This document shows positions 54,419-64,000 of a stretch of DNA of 64,000 bases, in pieces. Both the position numbers and the translations under genes were made by a program. The stretch's first letter is position 1. The number at the start of each line of letters is the position of its first letter. This DNA is from Porodaedalea pini (lineage: Eukaryota > Basidiomycota > Agaricomycetes > Hymenochaetales > Hymenochaetaceae), in NCBI GenBank assembly GCA_002794775.1, contig NBAY01000123.1, positions 1 to 64,000 on the forward strand, in the 5' to 3' direction. The notes beneath the pieces were generated by a model. That model saw nothing but the letters and a program-made list of their open reading frames with translations. It did no database searches and was not told where the DNA came from.

Positions 54419-54565
54419 AACTAAAGGAAAGGAATGAGAATGCAAGAAGAAACAATCAGTATGTTCACAGCGCATACCTATAGTTTGTACGAGTCAAGTC
54501 TTGTGTGTGATGCTTCAGTTTCTGAGGAGCGAAAACAGCTGGGGTTTTTGAACGCGAGAACCGAC

Positions 54566-54576
54566 TGGGCTTTATA
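54566..54576 (-). promoter_or_regulatory. Probable TATA box of gene A
   Basis: TATAAAGCCC on the minus strand about 150 bases before the ATG. The duplicate near 39011 keeps TATAAAC at the corresponding place. Confidence 0.45.
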
Positions 54577-54968
54577 GCTTTCTACGCTCTTCAAATTTAT
54601 CTGGATGAGGCTTCATGTCTCATTTGGGCATCTTATGGGAGAGCCACGATAAATGGTACGCTGAAAACGGTCAAAGAACCCACACATATCTGGAAAATAA
54701 CACCAACAACAGATATTGCTTGACCAAGGACCAAAGGAGAACCTGTTTTAGGATTGCGAGGCACGGAGACATCGACTATCTTGGGTCTTATCGACCCAAT
54801 CACCAATGTATGCAGTGTTTTCTTTAACAAAAGCGGAAATATATCATGAAGCAAGCAGGGTTTTCGAAGTGAAAGGAAGCTCTTGAGCTTAAAGGGGCTA
54901 CCTGTGGCTGTGGCGGAGCACGTGTTTTCAGCCTGTTTTGGGTTGCGTGGCTTGTGGCCGTTCAGCAG

Positions 54969-54977
54969 GTATAAAGA
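54969..54977 (+). promoter_or_regulatory. Probable TATA box of gene B
   Basis: TATAAAGAG about 135 bases before the ATG and upstream of the 5' untranslated intron (about 55034-55081). Confidence 0.4.
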
Positions 54978-55106
54978 GTACGTTCTCTCTACCCTCCCAC
55001 TCCAGTATCGTCATAGAACTGTACCTATCATCGGTAAGTGTCGAAAGACTTGACCAGCGTTCAGACACTAATTCTTGCCAGTAGACTCTAAACAACCGGC
55101 ATTGCC

Positions 55107-55412
55107 ATGTATCGCGATCATCCTACAATGTCCTTCAAGATCACGCAGGACATTACCGGCGTGCTCACTCAGTCGCAGGCAGGACTCACGCATCTCACAT
55201 TCATCGATGCAACAGGAAAGACTCTCCCTGTTCCGACTAGCCTCAAATGCTATGACAAGTCTGCCCGCTCGGTTAAAGGTGATCCCTTGGGCCACGAAAT
55301 GAATGTAGATCGGTACAGCATTACTCTGTGCACGACGAACTGGTATGAGCTGTATTGGAAAGGCAAGCTTGTCACAGAGCTCAATTTCAATTGGAGTATT
55401 ACGTGCCATTAA
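55107..55412 (+). CDS. Gene B of a duplicated divergent pair, unknown family
   Basis: A 101-residue protein of unknown family: it starts MYRDHPTMSFKITQDITGVL, followed by QSQAGLTHLTFIDATGK, SLKCYDKSARSVKGDPLGHE, MNVDRYSITLCTTNWYELYW and a short end NWSITCH. It is rich in Thr, Tyr, Trp and alternating polar/apolar residues, which suggests a compact all-beta fold (inference). There is no signal peptide. It is preceded by a 5' untranslated intron with acceptor TTGCCAG, also present in the decayed copy at 39.7-40.0 kb. It is transcribed divergently from gene A with about 690 bases between the two start codons. Confidence 0.6.
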   Translation: MYRDHPTMSFKITQDITGVLTQSQAGLTHLTFIDATGKTLPVPTSLKCYDKSARSVKGDPLGHEMNVDRYSITLCTTNWYELYWKGKLVTELNFNWSITCH

Positions 55413-55857
55413 CGGTGCGTATCGTATCTTGGTCCTTCGATTGCCCACTCATTGACGTTCAAATGAAAGGCCACGGATTTTTCTGAGATACATTGCTTAA
55501 AGAATTAATCCGTCTTCGCCAACCTTCTCATGTCGTGTACCTCTTCCATCAATCCATTATGAAAATATCACTACTTTGAGAATGCAGCTATCATACCGGC
55601 AGTGTGAACCGTTCCTTCCAAAGGTCAAAAATGAATCCTCTCTGAGCTCGGAACCATGAGATTTAGACCAGCAAACAAGCACGAAGTCAGAAACAAATCT
55701 CATTTCTGCAACTTCAGCCGCTTGAGATGTGCACGCGTATCTTATATTTTTGCTTACGTCCTTCTAGATCTTGACGTGCGCTTTAAGATCACAGAATAGA
55801 AGATGTCGGTGCACAGACAACATTGGTCTCTACAACATTGGTTGCGCCACTCCTACT
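55413..55857. other. Intergenic region
   Basis: Convergent spacer between gene B and the J-protein. Nothing recognised. Confidence 0.4.
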
Positions 55858-57627
55858 CTAATCAGGTGACACGGAATGCTGTCGTTCGACAATTCTGATG
55901 AACGACCTACTACTGCTAGTCCGTAATCTCGATCCGTCCGTCATGCTGAAAGTCTGCGCTGGTGAAGGATGCAGACAAGGTAGACTGCCTGTAGGCGTTT
56001 CGCAATCCTCAGCCTGGTCTCGCTCCAACTTTCGTTCGTCATTCGCACGCGCGGGTAGCTCCGCCACTTGTATCTCTGGCGATAAAGAAGGAGACGGAGA
56101 GGGCAGGCGCGAGGGGTATTTCGAGCAGCTCGAGCCATTCATTATAGGTACGCCCTCGTCGTCCGAGTCCAGCACAGGCTTGACTTCTTCAGAGGCCCGT
56201 TCCCGTTCTTTGCGCACCGCTACATCCCAGAGTGCTCGTAGCGGCGGCTCGGCACGAACGAATTGCTCGACGAGGACGTCTTCCATCTCGCGTGTAAGCG
56301 TATCGAGTACCTCCGGCGGAGGATTGCAAGGCGGTACCGAGTCAAAGGTCACATCAACAGGGTTTGGCGAGTCCCGTGCACCACTGCTGCTCATGGCATG
56401 CAGTTCAAGATGTAGGAGGCGGAGAGCTATTTATGTACTAATTAGATTTCGTCCTGCCACTCGCTTTCAGGTACCCAATCCAGAACGTACCTTCAGCATC
56501 CGCTAGTTTACCGAGGCTATCAAGCCTCTGTATCCAAGGTTCGTACGTGCGTGGTTCCTCTGGGCGAATTGTCGGTTTTTCTGGAAAAAGTACAGGCACT
56601 ACGCGCGAGAGGGCGACGCTCAAAAATACGAATAGCTGGTGCAGTAAGAGTACGTGCTGAAACGCGACGCGGGCCGGGAACAAAGTTCCTAACAAGCCAA
56701 AAGAGCGAGGACCGGCCGTCAGGCATAGCTCGCTCGCGAATAGAGAGAGAAGAAGCATGTAGCGCCACTAAACACAGAGAAATGTGTATGAGTATGCATC
56801 GGAAAAATGAAAATGGAATGAACTCACAAAAGCAACCGGGCTAGGCTTCATCACAACCGACATAATGGCCAGGATACCGCCTGAGAAGATGTAAAAACCG
56901 GATGATTGCATGATCCCTTGCCTGAGATAGTCCATTGGTACAGAACAATTTCGCCAGCTCAGCGCGTCTGGTCCGAATCTACCTGCAGCTCATCAGTTCC
57001 TGATACTGTTTACGAGACCCGTGACACTAACCTCTCATATGCAAAGCGCTTCACCGGGTCTTTTAGTGCCTCGTAGGCACCCCGAACAGCCATGAACATG
57101 GGCTCACTTGCAGAACCCGCACGGTCCGGATGGTAGCGCTTCGCAAATGCACGATATGAGCTCCGTAATGTCACGTCATCTGCATCAGGCGATACGCCGA
57201 GGAGCTGGAAGAGATTTGGTGGTGTGCTGCGCGCTGCTTCGAACAGATTGTATGCGAGGAACGCAAGCACGGAAAACGAGTAGGCAACACGATAGTGTGT
57301 CTGCCAGCTTTGTGTACCAGGCTGTGGAGGGGCCCCTCCTCGGGACGAAATAATCCGATAATAAAGGGATAGGAGGTTTCGCGTCGCAAAATCCGGGAGG
57401 TACGACCAAGCCCCAAGACGTAGAAGGACGGAACCAACCGACGATAACATCTGCAAAGACAGTTTGTCAGAACCCTTGAGGAAGTAAAAGAGACGAATTA
57501 TGAATAATTGAAGCAGGCTCAGGCCGGCCATAATTGCCGGTCGAAATGTGTCCTCTTTCTCTAGCCATCTGCGTCCGTCGCCCATCCGTGCAGACCCTTT
57601 ATATGCGCAACACCACGCGAGTGACAC
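55858..57627 (-). CDS. Membrane-anchored J-domain protein
   Basis: Hsp40-type co-chaperone with membrane segments. The N-terminal part has hydrophobic helices (GLSLLQLFIIRLFYFL, VAYSFSVLAFLAYNLFEAA). A J-domain follows (NLFQLLGVSPDADDVTLRSS, FAKRYHPDRAG with the HPD loop, VRGAYEALKDPVKRFAYE). After an intron come GPDALSW and further hydrophobic helices (FYIFSGGILAIMSVVM, YMLLLSLFASELCL, LLLHQLFVFLSVALS). The last exon (56434-55858) adds a hydrophilic tail with an acidic patch and Ser/Pro runs; I join it through the intron after KLADAE because both sides stay open. Which membrane it sits in cannot be seen; the ER is a reasonable guess. Confidence 0.8.
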
Positions 57628-58157
57628 ATAAGCCTCAAGTGCACACGCTTATTATCGCGCCAGAGTTCTGATTTTCGATGTTAAAAAAGAAGAAACCACT
57701 CCAAGCGACCACCTCGAGCAGAATAGCGTTCATCTGCCGAGGCTTGACTTGGACATCGAGCCGCCATGCAACGCCAACCCACTGCGGGGTACGGCATACA
57801 CAGCAAGCAATATACGACTCTGCCTCTGCCAGCCTGCCTTTGACCTTAGAGACAAGCCAGCCATGTGAATATAGAGTCGTCATTGCTGTTCGTCTGGCCT
57901 TACGCCGTGCTCCGTGGGCCTCTAGGAAGCATTGAGAGTGACAGACGAAACTTAGGGCGCCCGAGATTTAGACAGACGCGGAGCTCTGCCAGAGTCGAAC
58001 CTTTTACTAGAACATCGTAGCCAGGAAGAAGGCAAACTGAATAAAAACTCGCCTCAGGTCTGGAGTCTCTGGAGATGATCGTGGTTTCAGCCAATGAGTG
58101 ACACACAACACGTGACAGTTACGCGACCCTTACCGCACCATTCTTCTCTCTTTCAAT
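57628..58157. other. Divergent promoter region
   Basis: Between the J-protein and the F-box gene, transcribed away from each other. No specific element recognised. Confidence 0.4.
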
Positions 58158-60575
58158 TTGCTCACGATGGTTGGAAAACTTGAATCTATCGACACTCTCC
58201 CTGACGCAACTTTGAAGGACATACTCTCATATGCGCTCTCTGTCTCTGATGAAGAATTTTGTGCCGCCGAGTCGACATTTGGGCGTAAGGCGGTGCAGAC
58301 CTCGCACATGCTGCTCGTAAGCAAGCGTTGGCTGCGCGTCGCAACGCCCCTGCTCTACGACTGTGTGGTCCTCCGCAACACAGCACATGCACATGCACTT
58401 CAGGGTGCACTGCGTGGAAATGCAGGAGGACAGCTGAAGCGATTCGTATACAGGCTGCGCCTGGATGGATGTTTTGGTGCTGTTGTAGACAAGATCTTCA
58501 GCGGTCTTCCTGGAGTCAGGGAGTTGTTTGTGAGGCTTCCATCATACCCCAAAGAGAAAGTGAATGGTATCTGTTCAGGACTCAAGAGGCTGAGTCCTGT
58601 GCGTGTCGTCCTTGACTTCTCTGTTCAGAGCCTTTGGAAGAACTCGTTCGAGATGGCGTCTGCGCTATGTGAAGCGATAGATGCTTGGCCACACCTAGTT
58701 TGTTCAAACACTACTGAATTTCTTCTCTTTTTTTCTAACGACTTGCATTTAAGGCAGAATTGGAGCTGTACCTCCCCCAGTTTATTCTCGGACGGGGGAC
58801 GAAAGACGACGAACGAACAAGACTTGCACGACTAGGTGCTGCAGTATCTCGCGCTTTCACTCTTCATCAAGTGATTCTTCATTACCCTCGACAGCCTTTC
58901 GGAGATATTGTCCATCACGATCTACCTGACTTCATCAAGACTATTGGCAAGAACGGCTCAATCAAAGCCATTCGCGTTTACTTTGAGGGACTCATTCCTT
59001 CTGTGGTTTCCGAAGGTCTGACTGGGAACCCATGTGCAGAAGTTGTCCACTTCTTATTAAGGTTGGCTCTTGCCAAAGCATCTCTCAATGACCGGATTTC
59101 TGACCCTGCCATAGTGACGTGAGACCCCATGCACTTATCTCGCACGAGGACGACGATGCACGAAGAGAACCAAAAACATTACCCCCCTTACCGGTAGAAA
59201 TCTACAGGAAAATCATAGACTTAGACCTGCGGTCATACCTTGCGTCTGACAAGCTTGAAACTGATAGGCCGTTGGCCTGGCATTACAGCCAGCGTTGTCG
59301 TCTTATGATGCGAGTTTCTAAATTGTTCTATGTAAGCTAGTCAATGACACTATTTGTTGGAAATATGACGAATTACTATTGCAGGCAGTCACGCAGCCCT
59401 TGGCCTGCAGCTTCCTTCGCATTGGTTTACCTAGCGAACTTCGTTATTTTGCTGACTTGATGGTCCGCAACACCCGATTCTCATCCGTCGTCAATACGGT
59501 CATAATCCATGCGAGTTCGTTTTCTGAAGGGCGCTTTTATGCAGAAACTACTGTTGGAGAGTGCTCTTCGCTCCTCCAAGCCCTTCCAAATGTCAAAGAA
59601 CTCTCGATACCGACACATCTCGCGTGTGCTATCGCTGACGCGATGTGCAAAAGAAGCATCAAGAGACTTCGGCTCGTACTGTTTGGAGTCCCATTCTCCC
59701 TTTCGAACGTACTGGCTTCTATGAGCAACCTGTGGTCTTTAACTATTGTGGGTTTAGCGACTGTGGGGTACTTTCCGGGAACGCATACGCCAGCTCTAAT
59801 CCAAGACGGCAGTCGGGAGCTTCTCACTCTCTCGAGCATTACCTCAGTAAGGCTCGATGGGATGGATGCAAGGAGCTTGTCTGTAGTACAAAACTGCGAG
59901 TGCGTAACAATATCTAGCTAGTAGAATAGTGCTTTCAACACTGTCTCACGAGTTGCTTCCAGATTTCCGTCAGTGCATACACTCGTAATCAAGATCCAGG
60001 AGTTCTCGGGCAGCGAGCATGATCAAGAAGTACTTTCCCGATTTCCTAATTTACGGTGGCTCAAGATGTCTGGAGTAATTAACCTTCGTATACTGGTATT
60101 CATTACTTAACGAACTGACGCCCTCTTCAGAGTGTTTATAGTAGATGTTTTTGGATTCGGGATGATCACAGAGCTTTGGAGAAGATATCTCTAAGCTCAG
60201 AGCTCCTGTACGCTTGCGAATCATTCCAAATAATGTTTCAAATTTGACGAAAGTCTCCCAGGGACCGGAAGGAATTGCGGGATGACAGGGGATTTGCCTC
60301 ACGGTTTTTCGACGGAATCAACTTCGGGAAGTTCAAAGCGCTGAAGGAAATCCAACTTGCCTCAGTAGACCAGTGGCCTTGGCAGGAGTAAGTCTTGTAT
60401 CGTCTCCCCCTGAGCGTGATGTCGACACTTATTGCTTCTCATAAGTTGGGAACTGAGAGATAATGGATGGACGCGTCGTGCACAAGAGCTCACGCAAGAT
60501 TGTGGCATTAAAATTACGGATGCGTCTGGCTTATTGTGGAAACCACGGATACAGCAGCGGATGGGAGGAAGATGA
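58158..60575 (+). CDS. F-box/LRR-like protein with two F-box-like modules
   Basis: Starts MVGKLESIDTLPDATLKDIL. A first F-box-like helix set (LPDATLKDILSYALSV, LLVSKRWLRVATPLLYDCVV) is followed by leucine-rich segments (LPGVRELFVRLPS, RLSPVRVVLDF). After SDPAIVT an intron leads to a second, separate F-box-like set (LPPLPVEIYRKIIDLDLRSY, MRVSKLFYAVTQPLACSFL), again followed by LRR-like stretches (LPNVKELSIPTHLA, FPNLRWLKMSG, FKALKEIQLASVDQWPW). The last exon WELRDNGWTRRAQEL ... GLLWKPRI is a typical end of Agaricomycete F-box proteins. F-box proteins choose substrates for SCF ubiquitin ligases. It could be two tandem genes fused in my reading; I see no stop or new promoter between them. Exons at 59930-60290 are uncertain. 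Confidence 0.65.
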
Positions 60576-62971
60576 ACAATACTTTCGTTAGTACAAAGCT
60601 GCAGTTCAGTAACTAAATGACTGAAGACGAAACACGAATGATTCTACCTTTTTCTCGATGGCCTTCATGCTTTTCAGTCGGTCGCCGTTGCCTCCCGCGC
60701 TGTCTCAGTAAATGGAATGCTCACTGGTTCAAAACCGGGAGTAGATTTCGAATACACATCAAGCCAGTTAGCGCTTTTTATGGTGAATCATTCGAGATCG
60801 TAGTCTCGGGCTACTTTTAGTTCGGCTATATGACGACGGGGGCCGCTCAGCTGCGCTTCGAAGTAGGCCTAGGTGTCCTCCGCGTCTGCCTCTTGTACTT
60901 TGGGTTCTCATCCGCGCCCCCACGTTGGCTCAAGCACCCGGGCGGCATGGATTCTACTGACCCGGTCCGGCGAAGCTCTCTACCGTTCCGAGGCATTGTC
61001 TTTCTAATACACTAGCCACGAACACAAGCACCGCGCGCCATCTCACGCTCGAGATGCTATCGATTTGCACACACAGATAACTTACGCGAAGGCGATACCG
61101 TGGAAGCATTAGACGCAAACAAAGGAGTCGGAACATGTAGGAGCCCATGCGAAGTCGAATACATGTATGTGTCCGCGATAAAGACAATGAACATATAACA
61201 CAAGACTTCTTTCTACCGTTTAGACGCATACGCTGCCCACACCTTTCTTCGATTCCCTAAAGGATCCTCCGGTCTAACCACAAAGCGTATATCATATCAT
61301 TCTTATCAGGGGCCTGGAGCCGCGCGTCACACTCAAGCGTCTCGCGACTCTTCTTCGAGTCCTTCATGCTCCGTTGCTTTCTCTAGACGCCCAGCCCCTC
61401 GCTCCTATTAACTTGATCCCAAGGGATTATTAATATTGAGGGCTACAAACGCCGAAATCGCTCTTCTGGATTCTAGCTGAGACGTGTGGTTTGTTCAGAA
61501 GGGTGTCCAAAAGACTAGCACCTCTCTCAGCGTGTCTGCGACATCGTCTGACGAACAAAGGACTGTGACCATTGCATTCAACTCGGCATGCATTGGCATC
61601 TGCAGTGTCGGCACCATACACAGACTGCGACTGGGCGGATTCCGAGCTCGGCATTGAGCGTATCAGATACAAGCACATCCGTTCTTCTCCCAGCGCTTCT
61701 CTCCTCTCTGCCAGTCCGAGTTCACCGCCTATTCTCAGGCGACCCCTCTATTTACGAACCCATTAAGAACCCTGCTTCTTCCACACCCGTCTCATGATCC
61801 TCTGCCGAACTCTCGCGTTCCCCTCCCCCTCCCCCCTCTCCCACGCCCGCATGCGGCATCCTCAAAGAGCCAGTAGCTCGGGAGAGAGAGAAGGGGAAGA
61901 AAAAGAAAAATGCACAGCCCGATCACGATCTGATTTGACTTGATTTGATTTTCGCAAGTTCGTTTCGTGATTGCGATGTTACTTACCATTCTGGCTTGAT
62001 CCGACCCATCGTGGACCCCTAGGTTGCACATTGTTGCATCCACTTCCACGCTGATCAAAAAGCGTCCGGACCGCTGTTGGTATACAGATCTAGAGCGTTG
62101 GCGTCTTCGCACTTAAGCTTCGCATCCATTTCCATTCCCCACTGACTCGGAGCGGACAACTCGTCCAGTTCTACAAAGGTAGTGTATATTTTAATTTTTT
62201 TTCGCCTCGCGCTTCGTAACCTAGTACGTACCAAAGACAGATACACAAAAAAATTAAGAGAGAAAGGAAAGACAAAGATTTAAAAAAATGCAGCAGCACG
62301 GGATAGAGGGGAGATCGACGACTTGTAAGAACTAACTAAAAGGAAGAGAGTAGGAGAGGGGTGAAAGGAGTGGTAGTATGTGGTACAGGCCTCACTTAGA
62401 TTAATTATTGGATACTGGATTCTCGATACACTTTCAACACAAGTCAGTCCGTCGAGCGCCTGCCCGCTTCCGCCTTCTCCACCTCCCGCCCCCCATCCCC
62501 ACTCTCCCCCCCCCCCCCCCTTGCGTCCCCTTCCTGGCGCGTTGCCCTTTCATATCGCCTTACGGGCAACGGCCTACGGCGCCTCAGCTCTCCGAGTTGC
62601 CCGGGGATATAAGCGGCTCCACGGAGGAAGAAAAATGAAAATAGAAGTTTACGAACGAAAGCGGGATAGAGATAAATATAAGACAAAAAAAAGGATGTGA
62701 TGCGTTACTGCCCGTCTATCCACAGAGGAACTGGTTACGGACTCGCGCGTGCTCGGAGCTGAGTAGCTCAGAGGGGGAAAGGGGTGGGAGAAGGATACGC
62801 AGTGACAAGGAAGGTCTATAGCGCGATGCCACGCGAGGCATCGCGCAGTGGGCTTGACTCAACTGACAATAGATCGCGAGAGATAGAGGAGATATAGTTG
62901 GAAAAAGATGGCATAAACGGACGGGGTAGAAAATCAAAGAAAAAACGGATGCATAAATGAGTGTTTATTGG
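60576..62971. other. Long intergenic region
   Basis: No supported gene. It holds scattered short frames, a possible minus-strand exon at 62055-62180 (ELDELSAPSQWGMEMDAKLK, after a TTTGTAG acceptor), a C-run of about 13 (62508-62520) and purine-rich stretches at 62250-62380. It probably contains the 3' region of the OPT gene and the distal F-box 3' end. Confidence 0.4.
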
Positions 62972-64000
62972 TTACAGCCCTCCTGGAGGTGTTGACCGGA
63001 ACGGAGTCCGGTTGAAGTCGACGGCTGTCATACCAATGTTAGACAAAACATGACACCCTTAGTCCAAAGGCGTCGACGACTCACTGTTCATATACACAGA
63101 GTTTCCCCACCAGTTCAAACTTATCCCGCCTCCTTTGGGAAACTGCCAAAAGAAGAAAAAAACGAGTGAGAATCGTCATTCAGCACGTAAGACGTGGCAT
63201 CCCCCAAAACGAGGGTCTTACCTGAAGCGTGAAGAAAATCGTGATCAGACTGAGCACCGTCCCGCTGTCCATCGCCGCGCTCGTCACGTAGTTGAACTTG
63301 CTCCACCAGCCGAAGTTGCGCCGACGGATGAGGTACTGGAAGATGAACCCAACGAAGAACCAGCTCGAGTAGTTGATGCCCGTCGCCGGCGGGATGAACG
63401 ACACGCCGTTCAGCACGATGGGTGTACTGACATATCTCAGCCATGAGTTCGGGCGCCGCCGTTGCCAAAGCCAGAACGGAACGGGCAAAAACGCGCCTAT
63501 AATCATCGCATACAGCTGTGGATGGTAGATCGAGTGTGTTCCGAATTGTCTTTGGGGACCGATGAGACCCCTAGATGGAATAGATATGAGCACAAGTCTT
63601 GAGATAAAAGTGGCGCGACTCACCAAACGGCGGATGCGGTGAAGAAAACTTGGTTATGCGGACAAGTGAGATTGCTCTTCTGAGTCTCGGAGCAAATGTC
63701 CTTGACGTTTGCGAACATCCACTCTTTCACGCCAACCTGCACAAAGGCAGCTAAGATAGTAGCAGTAGCTTGAACTGCACAATTATGAGCACCTGCAGGT
63801 TGTCACTGATAACTAGCATCGGAGAGGCTTACCCAAGAAAGTCGCTCGAGGGGGCACCTTGATATAATGACCTAGCTTCAAATCTTGAACGAACATCGTC
63901 GCCTCCGTGAGCGTCTGAACAGAATAGGCCTTGAAAACCATGTTTGCCAGTGGATTACCCGGTAACAGAATTCCCGGAATGATTTGTGCGAGCAAGTTCA
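62972..64000 (-). CDS. OPT-family oligopeptide transporter, C-terminal part
   Basis: Proton-coupled peptide transporter of the plasma membrane, cut by the window end. Visible from the window edge inward: IIPGILLPGNPLANMVFKAY, VQDLKLGHYIKVPPRATF, VGVKEWMF, CSETQKSNLTCPHNQVFFTA, GLIGPQRQFG, YHPQLYAMIIGAFLPVPFWL, WLRYVSTPIVLNG, FIPPATGINYSSWFFVGFIF, YLIRRRNFGWWSKFNYVTSA and MDSGTVLSLITIFFTLQ, then FPKGGGISLNWWGNSVY, and it ends STPPGGL. The GP-P-R-F-type loop and NYV-SAA-D-G motifs are OPT hallmarks. At least five introns; the part that is visible looks intact. Confidence 0.92.

Larger units (their letters stand above)
53740..54870 (-). repeat. Segmental duplication, intact copy of gene-A unit
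   Basis: Reverse-complement partner of 38730-39535. It contains promoter, 5' intron, coding region and 3' sequence of gene A. Confidence 0.85.

Noticed and set aside
57950..58030. tRNA-like T-loop motif (TCGAACC) in the J-protein/F-box intergenic region
   Set aside because: No matching acceptor stem, D-arm or anticodon arm could be placed around it on either strand.
62508..62520. C-run near 62.5 kb and A-run near 51.6 kb as possible retroelement tails
   Set aside because: No element body or target duplication next to either; treated as simple homopolymers.
1..64000. CRISPR array or bacterial-type operon
   Set aside because: No regularly spaced short repeats with unique spacers; genes have introns and are on both strands, as in fungi.

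Overview
The window is nuclear DNA of a filamentous basidiomycete, most likely an Agaricomycete. Genes are dense on both strands and cut by many 45-70 base GT-AG introns. The gene set is typical of that group: a DUF6698-like gene, a C2-NACHT-WD40 protein, F-box/LRR proteins, tandem FSH1-type hydrolases, and core eukaryotic genes with basidiomycete-like sequence. No bacterial operons, tRNA or rRNA genes, or CRISPR arrays were seen. All calls come from reading translations by eye; no database search was run.

Layout. 0-3 kb: an N-terminal fragment of a Ku70 gene directly followed by a DUF6698-like gene with an early in-frame stop. 3.6-13.4 kb: dph5 (minus) and cytosolic asparaginyl-tRNA synthetase (plus) are divergent neighbours, but a 6.3 kb LINE retrotransposon with an 11 bp target-site duplication lies in their shared promoter. 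13.8-17.8 kb: ERV2-type sulfhydryl oxidase, LSM4 and a short-chain dehydrogenase. 18.5-22.8 kb: a C2-NACHT-WD40 NLR-like gene with seven nearly identical WD repeats, followed by an 0.8 kb TA-flanked inverted-repeat element. 24-32 kb: poorly conserved low-complexity reading frames, a broken PCL-type cyclin and repeats. 32.6-37.9 kb: a PTAR1-like prenyltransferase alpha-repeat protein and the ERAD adaptor HRD3/SEL1L. 38.7-40.0 kb: a decayed copy of a two-gene module whose intact copy is at 53.7-55.4 kb. 41.8-53.1 kb: transportin (KAP104), two tandem FSH1-type hydrolases, an L-type lectin cargo receptor, the HDEL/KDEL receptor ERD2 and a succinate/fumarate carrier. 55.8-60.6 kb: a membrane J-domain protein and a double F-box/LRR gene. 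62.9-64 kb: the C-terminal end of an OPT oligopeptide transporter.

Functional links. Several genes serve the secretory pathway (ERV2, HRD3, the L-type lectin, ERD2 and possibly the J-protein), but they are scattered and on both strands, so this is not a cluster in the operon sense. dph5 and AsnRS both serve translation and probably shared one bidirectional promoter before the LINE landed.

The least explained parts are: (1) the A/B gene pair, divergently transcribed and duplicated in the window; (2) the NLR-like gene with near-identical WD repeats; (3) the LINE, whose whole coding region is one reading frame broken by only two stop codons.
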